From NCBI RefSeq assembly GCF_004341105.1, contig NZ_SLZK01000006.1, forward strand, positions 1 to 64,000: a stretch of 64,000 nt of DNA, in the 5' to 3' direction. This document shows positions 9,170 to 18,199 of the stretch, piece by piece (position 1 is the stretch's first letter; each line of letters opens with the position of its first letter). The notes under the pieces were generated by a model, which saw nothing but the letters and a program-made list of their open reading frames with translations, was not told the origin of the DNA and did not search any database. Source of the DNA: Rhizobium sp. BK418. GTDB lineage: Bacteria; Pseudomonadota; Alphaproteobacteria; Rhizobiales; Rhizobiaceae. A program made the position numbers and the translations under genes.

Positions 9170-10503
9170 CGAGCGAAGAGCCGATTGCCACGCCCCCGCG
9201 CCTCAAGCCCGTCCTTGTCATCCTGTGGCTGCTGTTGATATCGGCTCCCATTGTGGAAAGCGATACCTATCGCTATGCCGCATTGCTGCTGATCGGCACG
9301 ACTTTCGCGTTTTTCAAGCCGAATTATCAGCTGCTGAAGCGTAACTGGCTGGCGAACGCCTGCGTTGCATGGGGCACTTATGCGCTGCTGCGCTTCCTTT
9401 TTGGCCTGATCGTCTACGGCGAGAAGGGCGCATCCGACTGGCTCTACGCCTTTCCGCTGTTCTTCCCAGCTGTCGGCATCGCGCTTTATTGCAGCCGGAA
9501 GCATGTCGAAACTGTCTTTGCGATCTATTTCCCTGTGGCACTTGCCGCCTTGCTGATCTCCACCGACTACCGGCTGATCCTTGCAGGCAACGACCGTATT
9601 TCGCCGCTTTACCACAACAACCTGATCCATGGCGCGATTGGTTGCGGCTTCCTGACGATCGGTGCCTTTTACTGGCTGCTGCACGCTTGGGAGACTGGCA
9701 AGCTCGCGCGCCGTTCCGGCAGCTGGATCTTTGTCGTTGCGACGCTCGTCATCGCGCTCTGCCTTTTCAACATATATGGCTCCAAGGCGAAAGGCGTCTG
9801 GCTGAGCCTCGTCCTCGTCGGGCCTCTCATGCTCGCCTCGCTGCTGCTTTATGCAGACAGACGCCGGGCTGCTATTGCGGGTCTGGTCATTTTGATCCTT
9901 GTCTCCCTTGGGATCTGGGGCGGCTGGAACAGTATCTGGACATTTGCTGGTCCGACCTTTGAGGCTGCTGCAAGGATCCCTGCTGAGATTTCAGCACGCG
10001 GCGGACTGTGGAACGCTGTTGCAGCAGCTATTGCTTCGAGCGATACGCCGAACGCAATGAGTGAGCGGCTGCAGCTCTGGGCGAATGCTTCGGAAGTGAT
10101 TGCCCAGGCACCTCTCTTTGGGGCCGGCAATCACTGGCTTACGATCTGGGGCTCGACCACCTATGCCAGCGTGCCCTATACGCTGCTTCACAACGGCTAC
10201 TTCGAAATGCTTGTCCGCCACGGGCTCTTTGGCATCATCGTTTTCACCGTTCTGGCGGTCGCCATGTATAGACGGGTGCTGGCCGCCAGGAGGGAAAAGC
10301 TGATCAGCCTCAGCGCATTGCTGGCCTACACCATGGTCACGCTGTTTTTCCTCGGAACGATCCTGTCCAACTCTAACAACCGGTTGGCGATCGGCGAATC
10401 GTTCTTCTTCGTGTTCTCCGCTGTCGCATTTGCCTGCGGGATCATGTTGAAGAAGAATCTCCCGAAAGAACAGCATCCAGAAAACCACCATCATGAAGCG
10501 TAA
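9163..10503 (+). CDS. O-antigen ligase family (Wzy_C/WaaL-like) membrane protein
   Basis: The 446-residue protein has about eleven hydrophobic segments and the loop PLFGAGNHWLTIWG, followed by LLHNGYFEMLVRHGLFGIIVF. This resembles the periplasmic region of Wzy_C proteins, where HN(x)(Y/F)L(E/Q) motifs are usual. Such proteins join polymer to lipid A-core (WaaL) or polymerise repeat units. A dedicated Wzy candidate lies in the neighbouring operon, so a ligase role is favoured. It runs opposite to its neighbours and ends in a His-rich tail (NHHHEA). A small membrane peptide gene follows it. Confidence 0.8.
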   Translation: MVASEEPIATPPRLKPVLVILWLLLISAPIVESDTYRYAALLLIGTTFAFFKPNYQLLKRNWLANACVAWGTYALLRFLFGLIVYGEKGASDWLYAFPLFFPAVGIALYCSRKHVETVFAIYFPVALAALLISTDYRLILAGNDRISPLYHNNLIHGAIGCGFLTIGAFYWLLHAWETGKLARRSGSWIFVVATLVIALCLFNIYGSKAKGVWLSLVLVGPLMLASLLLYADRRRAAIAGLVILILVSLGIWGGWNSIWTFAGPTFEAAARIPAEISARGGLWNAVAAAIASSDTPNAMSERLQLWANASEVIAQAPLFGAGNHWLTIWGSTTYASVPYTLLHNGYFEMLVRHGLFGIIVFTVLAVAMYRRVLAARREKLISLSALLAYTMVTLFFLGTILSNSNNRLAIGESFFFVFSAVAFACGIMLKKNLPKEQHPENHHHEA

Positions 10504-10614
10504 TTCGTCGGCCGTATCGTATGCAGATCGTACCACCTTCGTGGTCAGCGGGGGCCGTCCACCACATTAGGTCAACAGCTGGCCTAAGATCGGAAGCAAG
10601 GAATAGGAGTATCG

Positions 10615-10725
10615 ATGGACGAACGGGGAAGCATAAGAGCGGTTTTGATCGCAATCTTTCTGGTCGCTGCTTTCATCATGGCTATCTACATCGCGCAGAA
10701 CACGGGTCTCCTGGCAATAGAATAG
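10615..10725 (+). CDS. Small single-pass membrane peptide, 36 residues
   Basis: The frame starts MDERGSIRAVLIAIF and continues as one hydrophobic helix (about residues 9-27) ending in IAQNTGLLAIE and TAG. The ATG is preceded by ggaataggagtatcg, a good Shine-Dalgarno sequence about 8 bases upstream, which supports real translation. It lies 111 bases after the ligase gene on the same strand. I do not recognise a family. A short N-terminal hydrophilic part followed by a helix suggests a small inner-membrane protein, perhaps an accessory to the ligase. Confidence 0.5.
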   Translation: MDERGSIRAVLIAIFLVAAFIMAIYIAQNTGLLAIE

Positions 10726-10756
10726 AGCGCTATGAAACTCACTCGAAGTTCTGCCG

Positions 10757-11706
10757 TTAAGCCACAACGTTTTCTTTGATCGCCTTTCTGGTCGAGAGCA
10801 CATCGACACCGAGCCGCGTTCGCATCATCGAGCTGTCGATTTGAAAAGAGCCGTAGAGCTTTTCGATTTCCCTTCGTTTACCAAAAACTGATGCCACAAA
10901 AAACAAGAGCACTTTCGGAACGTAAAACAAGCGTACACGCACGCCCGCAGCTTCAGCAAGCGCCATTGCTATCTCGGATATCGTCAGGTCTTCGCCGTCA
11001 GACACCAAGAAAGTAAGTCCGGCGACGTCAGGGGCAACGGAAGCAAGATGAATTATCTTTGCAAGGTGAGAAACATGAAGAAGGCTTCGTTTGTTGCGAA
11101 TGCCAGCGAACGGAAGCGGCAAATGACTCTGAACAAGCTTGTCCAGCCGCTCGAGATTTCCAGGATTGCCTGGTCCATAGACCAGAGTGGGTCGCAAAAT
11201 GACAAGTTCCATTCCATGAGCGGCGCAAATGGAGGCTAATTCTAACTCAGCCTTATATTTGCTTTTGGCATATTCACTCGAGGGCCGCGGAGCATCGATT
11301 TCGGTGAACGGCGCCGACGACGTCTCGCCCATTACACCGGCAGAACTTTATAAAGACGAAACGCTTGATTCCCATCGCCGCTGCGTTCTTCGCCAGCTTA
11401 ACACTCGCGTGAACATTGATCTCTTCAAACTCAGATACTGAATCGCTGGATCCCTCTTTGGTCTTGTGCGCCCTCGCTGCAAGGTGAACAATGACCTCGC
11501 AGCCGTCCAGGTAAGAACTCCAGTCGGAAATCTGAACAATGTCGCCGACGACCTTATACTCAACCCGCTCGCGCTTCGAGAACCTTGCGTCAGGCGCTAC
11601 ACGCACCGCTGCCCGTACACAGAACCGCTGTTTCAAAAAATAGTTAACCGCCGAGCGACCGACAAATCCCTGCGCGCCAGTGATAAAGACCCGGTTTGCC
11701 CCCCAC
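10757..11706 (-). pseudogene. NAD-dependent epimerase/dehydratase (SDR) gene with two frameshifts
   Basis: A WbpV/GalE-like extended SDR can be read by joining frames. It starts near a GTG at 11706 with an AAGGAGG ribosome binding site (11711-11718 on the complement). It then shows the NAD motif TGAQGFVGR, VIVHLAARAH, RFVFI-SSAGVMGE, the EYAKSKYKAE (YxxxK) catalytic motif and LRPTLVYGPGNPG. A G-run after the GTG (11699-11704) has one base too many to be in frame. A second single-base insertion lies in the A-run at 11347-11349, where RFVFI should continue into SSAG. Both are homopolymers, so either gene decay or assembly error is possible. The C-terminal 191 residues (10757-11332) remain open. 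If intact it would epimerise or reduce a nucleotide sugar for the O antigen. Confidence 0.75.
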
Positions 11707-11826
11707 AGAACCCTCCTTCTTAAAACGCGGCAAGAAAATCGGCTTTGGCTAGTGAGCCTTTTTCTACGAGATGGAGGAATGGCTGATTGTCAGACGAAAT
11801 CGCATCGCTTTCTCGTCAGTCATAAC

Positions 11827-12090
11827 TCATCTTTCACCCCGCGCAGCAGCCATAAGCAGATAAAAGAAGCAGAAGAAGCTGAGAATATAATCGAAGCTGA
11901 TAGCAACCAATATGACGAGTGCCGGGATGACAACCCCAACACTCGTGTCACTGATAAAACAAAAAACGCCATAGAGAATTGCGAGCAAACAAGCGGCTAA
12001 AAACCTTCGAAAAACCTTAATCAGGCAAGTCCTCCACCTGGTAATCAAATCTTCAATGGCATGATAACTGACGCTTCCGCAGTTACCCAC
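11827..12090 (-). CDS. Small hydrophobic protein of unknown function
   Basis: An 87-residue frame with a GTG start contains about three hydrophobic segments between residues 28 and 82 and a short basic end. It lies in the leftward polysaccharide operon between a GT4 gene and the broken epimerase. The ribosome binding site is poor (AAGGAT far upstream) and no family is recognised, so it may be a remnant or a spurious frame. The overlapping rightward frame has a composition typical of an antisense shadow. Confidence 0.3.
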   Translation of the reverse strand: MGNCGSVSYHAIEDLITRWRTCLIKVFRRFLAACLLAILYGVFCFISDTSVGVVIPALVILVAISFDYILSFFCFFYLLMAAARGER

Positions 12091-12210
12091 AGCACCCGCG
12101 AACGATCCTTAGACTTTTCGCTTCTGCGCAATCATCCTGGAAATGGGCAGCCGCTTCTGTGCACTTAACCGTTTTCAACCATATCTGCATCAACGAATTA
12201 GGAAATCTGA

Positions 12211-13518
12211 TCAACTGCCGCACGACGCCCGCGGAGGATCCGGTGACGGCCCGTGCGGATTCAGAAGTTCCCTGTAAGCTGCCGCCAATTGATCATAGCC
12301 ATGCCTACGCTCGACATAAGCCTTACCATTCTGCCCCAATGCGGCCAGATCGATGTCTTGAAGGGATGAGAGTTCTCGCAGCGCAGCCGCTATGGCCGGA
12401 ACGTCGCCAGGATCTACTGATATTCCGCATCCAGCCTCAGCAACAGGATCATTTCCGGCACGAACAGCGAAGATTACCGGAAGCGCCGCGAGCATGTAAT
12501 CAAACAGCTTATTTGGGCTGACCCCAAATCGGAGAATCGGTTCGGGACGCAGTGATATGTACCCAATGCTTGCATCCGCGAGTAGCGATTGTACGTCGAC
12601 CTTGGGGACCTGCCCAAACAGCGCAACAGTTTCTTCCAGAGCATTGGAAGTGATCAACGACTTCAGCTCGTCTTTCTCTTCACCTCGACCGACGATTATT
12701 GCTCGAACTTTGTCGTAACCTTTTGAACGTAGCTCGATGATAGCTCTAATGAGTGTTGTCACGTGATTCGGTCGGCCTAGGGCGCCAGCATAAACAACAA
12801 CGCAATAGCCTTGCGTGCGCCAGAATCTCGCCAGAGTCACGCACTCCGGTTCCTCCGTCCAGCTACGCGGCATATTGCTCAGATCAACGCCGTTTGGAAT
12901 GTAACGAAATCGCTCGGGTTCTAGACCCCGAGCAATCATATGTGGCGCGGCCGCCGGCAAAAGCGAAACGACTGCGTCTGACCGACGATACGCAAAACGC
13001 TCAAGCCGGCCTGTGAGCAAAACCATTGGATGCCATGCGCTGACACCCCCAAGCTCCACCATGCTCAGTGGCCAAATATCACGAACCTCGAAAACGCACT
13101 TTGCCTTGTACTTTCGTGCGAGCCACCAGGCCGAAAGGAAAGTGTAAGGATGCGGGGAGGACGCAATGATCACTGATGGCCGCCCATGCCGATGAGCGAT
13201 CTGGTGGTGACGGGTCAAGATTTTCCACCCCAGCGCAAACATGTTGAGAATCCGATGAAGACCATTCCCCCGATACGCTGGCGTATCCATGAACTCGTAG
13301 ATGGCTCCATCGACCTCCTTCGTTCCTGCGGCTTGAGGCTGGTCAAGGAGATGATGGTTACAGGCTGCGATTACGACACTGCTCACGCCAATCTTGCGCC
13401 ATTCACGTGACAAATGATAGGGACGATCGTAGCGGCCAATGCCAGGGCCGCCGGCATAGGGGTGGATATACCAGATGCAGGGATTTTCAGGCACGGGACG
13501 TCGCTTTGTAGGCCTCAA
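12211..13518 (-). CDS. Glycosyltransferase family 4 (WbuB-like)
   Basis: A 435-residue GT-B protein. The N-terminal acceptor domain starts IWYIHPYAGGPGIGRYDRPYHL, and the middle has FEVRDIWPLS and IPNGVDLS. The C-terminal donor domain has VVYAGALGRPNHV and a late SPNKLFDYMLAALPVI motif, the usual GT4 nucleotide-sugar site. WbuB-type enzymes add an amino sugar such as FucNAc to the lipid-linked repeat unit; the actual sugar is unknown. It overlaps the upstream GT4 gene by 32 bases. No membrane segment is seen, so it acts at the cytoplasmic face. Confidence 0.85.
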   Translation of the reverse strand: MRPTKRRPVPENPCIWYIHPYAGGPGIGRYDRPYHLSREWRKIGVSSVVIAACNHHLLDQPQAAGTKEVDGAIYEFMDTPAYRGNGLHRILNMFALGWKILTRHHQIAHRHGRPSVIIASSPHPYTFLSAWWLARKYKAKCVFEVRDIWPLSMVELGGVSAWHPMVLLTGRLERFAYRRSDAVVSLLPAAAPHMIARGLEPERFRYIPNGVDLSNMPRSWTEEPECVTLARFWRTQGYCVVVYAGALGRPNHVTTLIRAIIELRSKGYDKVRAIIVGRGEEKDELKSLITSNALEETVALFGQVPKVDVQSLLADASIGYISLRPEPILRFGVSPNKLFDYMLAALPVIFAVRAGNDPVAEAGCGISVDPGDVPAIAAALRELSSLQDIDLAALGQNGKAYVERRHGYDQLAAAYRELLNPHGPSPDPPRASCGS

Positions 13519-14623
13519 CTAGTTTTTTCTTTTCGCTCTCCCATGAAAGGGACCGATTGGCCTGCGCAACTCCGCGCCCGCAACGTTCAATCGCCTGGCG
13601 GTCGATGGACGCAATCAGATCAATAAACTCAGCCTCAGCCTTTGGTGCAACCCAGCCGCAAGAATTTTCCTCGACGAGACGGCGTTGCTCTTTCAGAGGG
13701 TTGACGATGATTGGCAACCCAGCATGTAGATATTCAAAGATCTTATTTGGCAACGAATAATAATGTGACAGGCAGGAATTGTCCGTAAGACAGATCCCGA
13801 CATCGGCGGCCTTCGTATAATTAAGGACCTCGGATGGTTTGACCGAGGGTATGAGGTAAATGTTTCGGTATCGTGAAGCGGCATCAGCGACCAAATCCTT
13901 CAGAGGCCCACTCCCCATGCACACAAGATTGGCTTCAGGCAGTTTCGCAAATACTGCGAGTAACCTCTCAATACCGCGACCTGCGATGAAGCCTCCCTGG
14001 TAGATAAATAGGACCTTGTTCTTATCCAGGTTCAGGCGCTCAATCGAGACTGGTCTCTCTGCCGAGTCGTCGACCTTAAACTGCGGTATATTGCGGACTA
14101 TGGTAGGACGAGTGAGATTATATTCCAACGCATACCAATCGGCAATCGAGTCACTGACGACGAAGATCATATCGCAGCGGCGAATGAAAATTCGCTCAAT
14201 CAGCTTCCCAAATTTTTGGCGGAAACCCTTGTAGCCCGATGTTTCCGTTTCTAGCTCGTGTGTGTCGTAGATGAGTTTGGCACCGGTGATGGCACTTACC
14301 ACGGCACAGAGAGGAAGTACCGCCAAGCTGTGCGCATTCACTGCGGCGACCTCCCTCCCTTTCACATATGAAAGTACCCTTAAAGACCACTCGATATTTT
14401 TGCTCAACTTGGCAACAAAGCCGTCGCGATTTGAAAGGAGCTTTCTGGACAAACGGACTAGCGAACGCTTCGCGTCCACCTCCTCGCGAGCCGGCAGTCC
14501 CTCTGCCGCGACACCAAGCACTTCAATACTATCGAATATACCAGCCTCCGCGAGCGCGTCTGTAATGCGTAATATCCGGCTCTCATGCGTAAGTGGCGAT
14601 GGGTATATATGGATATTGAGCAT
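13487..14623 (-). CDS. Glycosyltransferase family 4
   Basis: A 378-residue GT-B fold protein with an acceptor domain (HIYPSPLTHESRIL, AVNAHSLAVLPL, YDTHELETE) and a donor domain with FIYQGGFIAGRGIERLL and YSLPNKIFEYLHAGLPIIV, the GT4 donor-binding signature. It probably adds one sugar of the O-antigen repeat unit on the cytoplasmic side of the membrane. Its start codon overlaps the amidotransferase stop by one base (TGATG). It differs enough from the next GT4 protein that the two should form different linkages. Confidence 0.85.
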   Translation of the reverse strand: MLNIHIYPSPLTHESRILRITDALAEAGIFDSIEVLGVAAEGLPAREEVDAKRSLVRLSRKLLSNRDGFVAKLSKNIEWSLRVLSYVKGREVAAVNAHSLAVLPLCAVVSAITGAKLIYDTHELETETSGYKGFRQKFGKLIERIFIRRCDMIFVVSDSIADWYALEYNLTRPTIVRNIPQFKVDDSAERPVSIERLNLDKNKVLFIYQGGFIAGRGIERLLAVFAKLPEANLVCMGSGPLKDLVADAASRYRNIYLIPSVKPSEVLNYTKAADVGICLTDNSCLSHYYSLPNKIFEYLHAGLPIIVNPLKEQRRLVEENSCGWVAPKAEAEFIDLIASIDRQAIERCGRGVAQANRSLSWESEKKKLVEAYKATSRA

Positions 14624-15765
14624 CAGACGGATTTAGCCCGGTTCCTCAGGTAGCTACGCAGCCCAGACAGTCCCTCAATGAAATTATTCCTGTTCGAGTA
14701 ATCCGTGTGCTTCTTGTTCGGCTTGTCGATTAGGTGCTGAAGCTGGCCCCGATCAAGGCCAAATTTTTTCACTACAAAATCCATGTCTTGATCGAGATCG
14801 TTGTCGGCATAAGGGTTTTTCACCAATTCAACGATGCCCTGCTCGCGGCTGAGCTGTCCAGCACAGACGAGCGCGGATAGATGCGCACGCCGCTTGTCAA
14901 AACCGAATTTCGTGGGCAGATAGTAACCCTGATACCAGCGCGTATAGATAGACTCGTAGTGTTTTCCGCCGTAGTACTGCCAATTAAGCTCTCGTTTCAT
15001 AGTCTGGACAGCTTTGGCCTTATCGTACTCAACGTAGTTGAGCAGATTTACCATTTTATAGCTTCCCGAAAGAATCCTGGCAGAGAACGATGCCAGTGAT
15101 ACCTGAGGGAATGTTTTCAAAGGAACACGACCAAACTGCCGGTGGATCGCGCGAATATGATGCAAGTCGTGGCTGTAGTAAACCCATGAGATGGGCAGTA
15201 TCCCTTCCGTTACCACATTGCTACCGTTGACAACATAGCGAACGCGGTTGCGGCGCGCTGTCTTCACTAATGTAGCAGTAATGGCGTGATCGGTTGGGAT
15301 TTCGCAGTTGGGCACGGATGCTTTCAAGAACGAAAGTTGAAGATCACGGAATTCCTCCCAGTCGACAACATCAGTATGGAGATCGATTTGCAACCGATCA
15401 AGCGCATTTTTGATATTCGCGACGGCTAACTCCGAATTCCAGCCGTTGTCAAAATGCACTGCCAACGGACGAAGGCCCAATTGTTTGAGCTTATAAATCA
15501 CAAAGGTGCTGTCCACTCCGCCGCTTACGCCGGCAATACAGTCATAGTCCTTTCCTTTGCCCTCTTTGACAATGCGTTCAACCAATGCCTCGAGAGCGAG
15601 CTCCGCTTCCGGGCCACGCCGAACCTCTTCGTCGACGCGAACGAAGTAACGATTGCAGTGATTGCAGTTCCCGTGCTCATCAAAGGCGATCTCGGGATCG
15701 GAGGTGTCCATCAGGCACCTGTTGCAGATCTGGTAGCGGCGGCTGCTGGAAAACTGGAGCATCAT
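14623..15765 (-). CDS. wbpG: N-acetyl sugar amidotransferase (WbpG/PseA type), copy 1
   Basis: The 380-residue protein has a zinc-type Cys set (Cys14, 17, 34, 37, CNRCLMDTSDPEI...CNHC) and a PP-loop ATP pyrophosphatase motif SGGVDS (81-86). In Pseudomonas, WbpG with HisH- and HisF-like partners uses ammonia to turn an N-acetyl group of a sugar nucleotide into an acetamidino group. The key motifs are intact. A paralogue lies at 17012-18199 with the wzy gene between them. Start and stop overlap the neighbouring genes by 4 and 1 bases. This one is further from the hisH/hisF pair, so it may use the same ammonia source with a different sugar. Confidence 0.88.
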   Translation of the reverse strand: MMLQFSSSRRYQICNRCLMDTSDPEIAFDEHGNCNHCNRYFVRVDEEVRRGPEAELALEALVERIVKEGKGKDYDCIAGVSGGVDSTFVIYKLKQLGLRPLAVHFDNGWNSELAVANIKNALDRLQIDLHTDVVDWEEFRDLQLSFLKASVPNCEIPTDHAITATLVKTARRNRVRYVVNGSNVVTEGILPISWVYYSHDLHHIRAIHRQFGRVPLKTFPQVSLASFSARILSGSYKMVNLLNYVEYDKAKAVQTMKRELNWQYYGGKHYESIYTRWYQGYYLPTKFGFDKRRAHLSALVCAGQLSREQGIVELVKNPYADNDLDQDMDFVVKKFGLDRGQLQHLIDKPNKKHTDYSNRNNFIEGLSGLRSYLRNRAKSV

Positions 15766-17003
15766 ACCCTTAGAAGCCTAAAGAAGAGGATAAAGACGGT
15801 CGTGAAAACGATCCATCCTGATCCGGAGTTTATCGCGGTGAAGAAATTGGTCTCCATCATCGCGATGATGGCGGAGAGATTAAAGGGCACCGCCAACGGA
15901 TGGCCGCGATAGATCAGAGAGACAATGGCATAGAATATGCCGCTCAAGATACCCGCGAGCACAAAGCCGGCGGCGCCAAAGTTTGCATATTCGGTCATGA
16001 ACGACGCCGCGTTAAGGCTACCCTTCATACCTTGAGCGACGTTCTCAGGGTAGTACCTTCCATATAACTTTTCGGGAATATGGACATAATCGCACCCCAG
16101 GATCTTGGCACCCGGCCGATAGCCACAGCCCTTCTCCCGGCTCGAGACATCTCGATAGGCAGAAAACCATTGATCCATAACGCGAGCTGGGACAATCGCG
16201 ACACGATCAAATAACGCATAACTCGCGGATGTGGATCTCCAGCCAGTCAACTCGGGCTGTAGCAGACTTTTATCGAGATCTAATGCACCTTCCTCAGCTG
16301 GAAATATATCGCCGAGGAATGCAAGATTTTGGCGAATAGACGGCGCTGAGACCGCGGTCAGAAGCCCCATTAGTAGAACTAAAATGCCTGTGTTAACAGC
16401 GACGGAACGCCACGCTTTCAAGTATATTGCCAGAAAGATCACAGGAAAAAGAAAGTATATGGGCAAGACTCGAACAAAGAGGGCGACGCAATAAAACGAG
16501 CCGACCGCGAGAATGGCCCAAAATATTTTTGAGCGATAGTAAAATGCAATTGCCAGGAGTGCGGGGCCGAGCGCCTTAACACTGTAGTCGCTAGCGTAGC
16601 GCATCCAGGGCGGCAGTGAAAAATATGCAGATTGGCGTATGATCGAAATCTTGATGTCGTCTTGCTGCCTGAACGCCTCAAGCACGGGAACGTATCCGAG
16701 TGTCCAAATATGGCCCACCACCTCGGCAGCGTATGCCAAAGTCAATATAATCAACAGCCAGAAACCCGCTTTAGTGTATTTAGCCGGATTGGCTTCCGCC
16801 GAATAAACTGGCAGTCTTACACGAAACAACCATCGCAGAGCCAGATATACAATCGCCGCGGTGAACCAAACCGCGAGTATTCCGAGAGGAAGACTTTTGC
16901 TGCCACCTTCGGACAGTTGGAATGCGGCGCTTATCGCCGCAAGCCAGAACATGGAAACGCTATAGAGTACGAAAACCGGGTTGCGTGAACGAACCGAAAC
17001 CAT
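15762..17003 (-). CDS. wzy: Wzy-like O-antigen polymerase
   Basis: A 413-residue protein with about ten to twelve hydrophobic segments and one large soluble loop (about residues 255-345) rich in charged and aromatic residues, including WRSTSASYALFDR and GYRPGAKILG. That layout, weak sequence conservation and a position inside a Wzx-containing operon are typical of Wzy polymerases, which join lipid-linked repeat units in the periplasm. It sits between the two amidotransferase genes and overlaps copy 1 by an ATGA junction. The call rests mainly on topology and context. Confidence 0.7.
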   Translation of the reverse strand: MVSVRSRNPVFVLYSVSMFWLAAISAAFQLSEGGSKSLPLGILAVWFTAAIVYLALRWLFRVRLPVYSAEANPAKYTKAGFWLLIILTLAYAAEVVGHIWTLGYVPVLEAFRQQDDIKISIIRQSAYFSLPPWMRYASDYSVKALGPALLAIAFYYRSKIFWAILAVGSFYCVALFVRVLPIYFLFPVIFLAIYLKAWRSVAVNTGILVLLMGLLTAVSAPSIRQNLAFLGDIFPAEEGALDLDKSLLQPELTGWRSTSASYALFDRVAIVPARVMDQWFSAYRDVSSREKGCGYRPGAKILGCDYVHIPEKLYGRYYPENVAQGMKGSLNAASFMTEYANFGAAGFVLAGILSGIFYAIVSLIYRGHPLAVPFNLSAIIAMMETNFFTAINSGSGWIVFTTVFILFFRLLRV

Positions 17004-17011
17004 GCCCTGTC

Positions 17012-18199
17012 CTACAGACGAGTGAACATGCGCTTCACCTTCAAGCCCATGTCAAACAAAGCTGCGTTCGATGCGTAATCAGAATATAGTCTGCTGGGCT
17101 GCGCGAAGATTGCATCAAGTTCCAGTTCTGAAACGCCTAACTTTTTGGCAACGAATGCTTTGTCTTGCTGCTGCAGATCACTGTCGTACGTTGGCCGGCC
17201 GAGTTCTTCCAATGCAGCCTCCCGTGACGCTTGACCTGAATTAATCAGAGACGATAGGTGCGCTCGCCGCTTGTCATAACCGAATTTTACAGGAAGATAG
17301 TACCCCTGAAAAAAGCGCGTGAATACTGACTCGTAGTGCTTGCCACCATAGTCGCGCCAATCCAATTCTTTGATAATAGTCTTTTTCGCGCTGAATTTGT
17401 TATATGGGAGATAGTTTAGAATCTTAACGGTCTTGATCCGCCGAACGTAGGGATACCAGATATATTGGCTAAAAAAGCCCATTGTCGGGTAGTCCCGAAG
17501 TGGAGCCCTACCGAACTTGCGGTGGATATCTTTCAGGTGCCTTAGGTCGCCTGACTGATGTCCCCATGCCGATGGCAATATGAATTCGGTTGCGTAGTTA
17601 CTACCGGACAGGATGTACTTGATCTTATGCCGAGCAGCCTCACGATAGAGAATCGCTGGAAATGCATGGTCGGTGGGAATATCGCAGTTCGCGACCGATG
17701 CTTTGAAAAAGGCGAGCTGCAAATCGCGCATCTCGTCCCAGTTTACGACATGGGTAAAAAGGTCGATGTTGAGCTTCTTGACGATATTTTCAATGTTGTT
17801 TACTGCAAGCTCTGAGTTCCAGCCGCTGTCAAAATGAACAGCCAGCGGACGCAATCCGTGCTTCTTGGCCATGAAGGCGACGTAGGAACTATCGACCCCT
17901 CCGCTAAGCCCCATAATGCAGTCATACTCTTGATTGCGGCCATCATGCTTGATACGGTCCAGAATGACACCAAGCTCGCCTTCGCGCTCACCGCGATCGG
18001 CCTTATCGATGATGTTTCTGACCATGCGATCATAGCGCAAGCAGTGGCTGCAGAGCCCCTGGTCGTCGAAAGAAATTTCCGGATCGGATGTATCCATGAC
18101 GCAACGGATACAAATCTTATAGGCTCGGTCACTGCCAGTGAGTGCATTTTCTGAAGTAGGCAAAGCAGCAGCATCGGCATTTTTCATTTCTAAAGCCAT
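17012..18199 (-). CDS. wbpG: N-acetyl sugar amidotransferase (WbpG/PseA type), copy 2
   Basis: The 395-residue protein has the zinc-type Cys set (Cys30, 33, 50, 53) and PP-loop SGGVDS (99-104), as in copy 1. It carries a longer N-terminal extension of about 16 residues. Shared blocks such as PTDHAFPA, GGKHYES and PVKFGYDKRRAHLS show clear homology to copy 1, but many positions differ, so this is an old duplication or separate acquisition. It overlaps the HisF-like gene by 10 bases and is therefore the likely direct partner of the HisH/HisF pair. An in-frame ATG four codons later (18187) is an alternative start. Confidence 0.88.
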   Translation of the reverse strand: MALEMKNADAAALPTSENALTGSDRAYKICIRCVMDTSDPEISFDDQGLCSHCLRYDRMVRNIIDKADRGEREGELGVILDRIKHDGRNQEYDCIMGLSGGVDSSYVAFMAKKHGLRPLAVHFDSGWNSELAVNNIENIVKKLNIDLFTHVVNWDEMRDLQLAFFKASVANCDIPTDHAFPAILYREAARHKIKYILSGSNYATEFILPSAWGHQSGDLRHLKDIHRKFGRAPLRDYPTMGFFSQYIWYPYVRRIKTVKILNYLPYNKFSAKKTIIKELDWRDYGGKHYESVFTRFFQGYYLPVKFGYDKRRAHLSSLINSGQASREAALEELGRPTYDSDLQQQDKAFVAKKLGVSELELDAIFAQPSRLYSDYASNAALFDMGLKVKRMFTRL

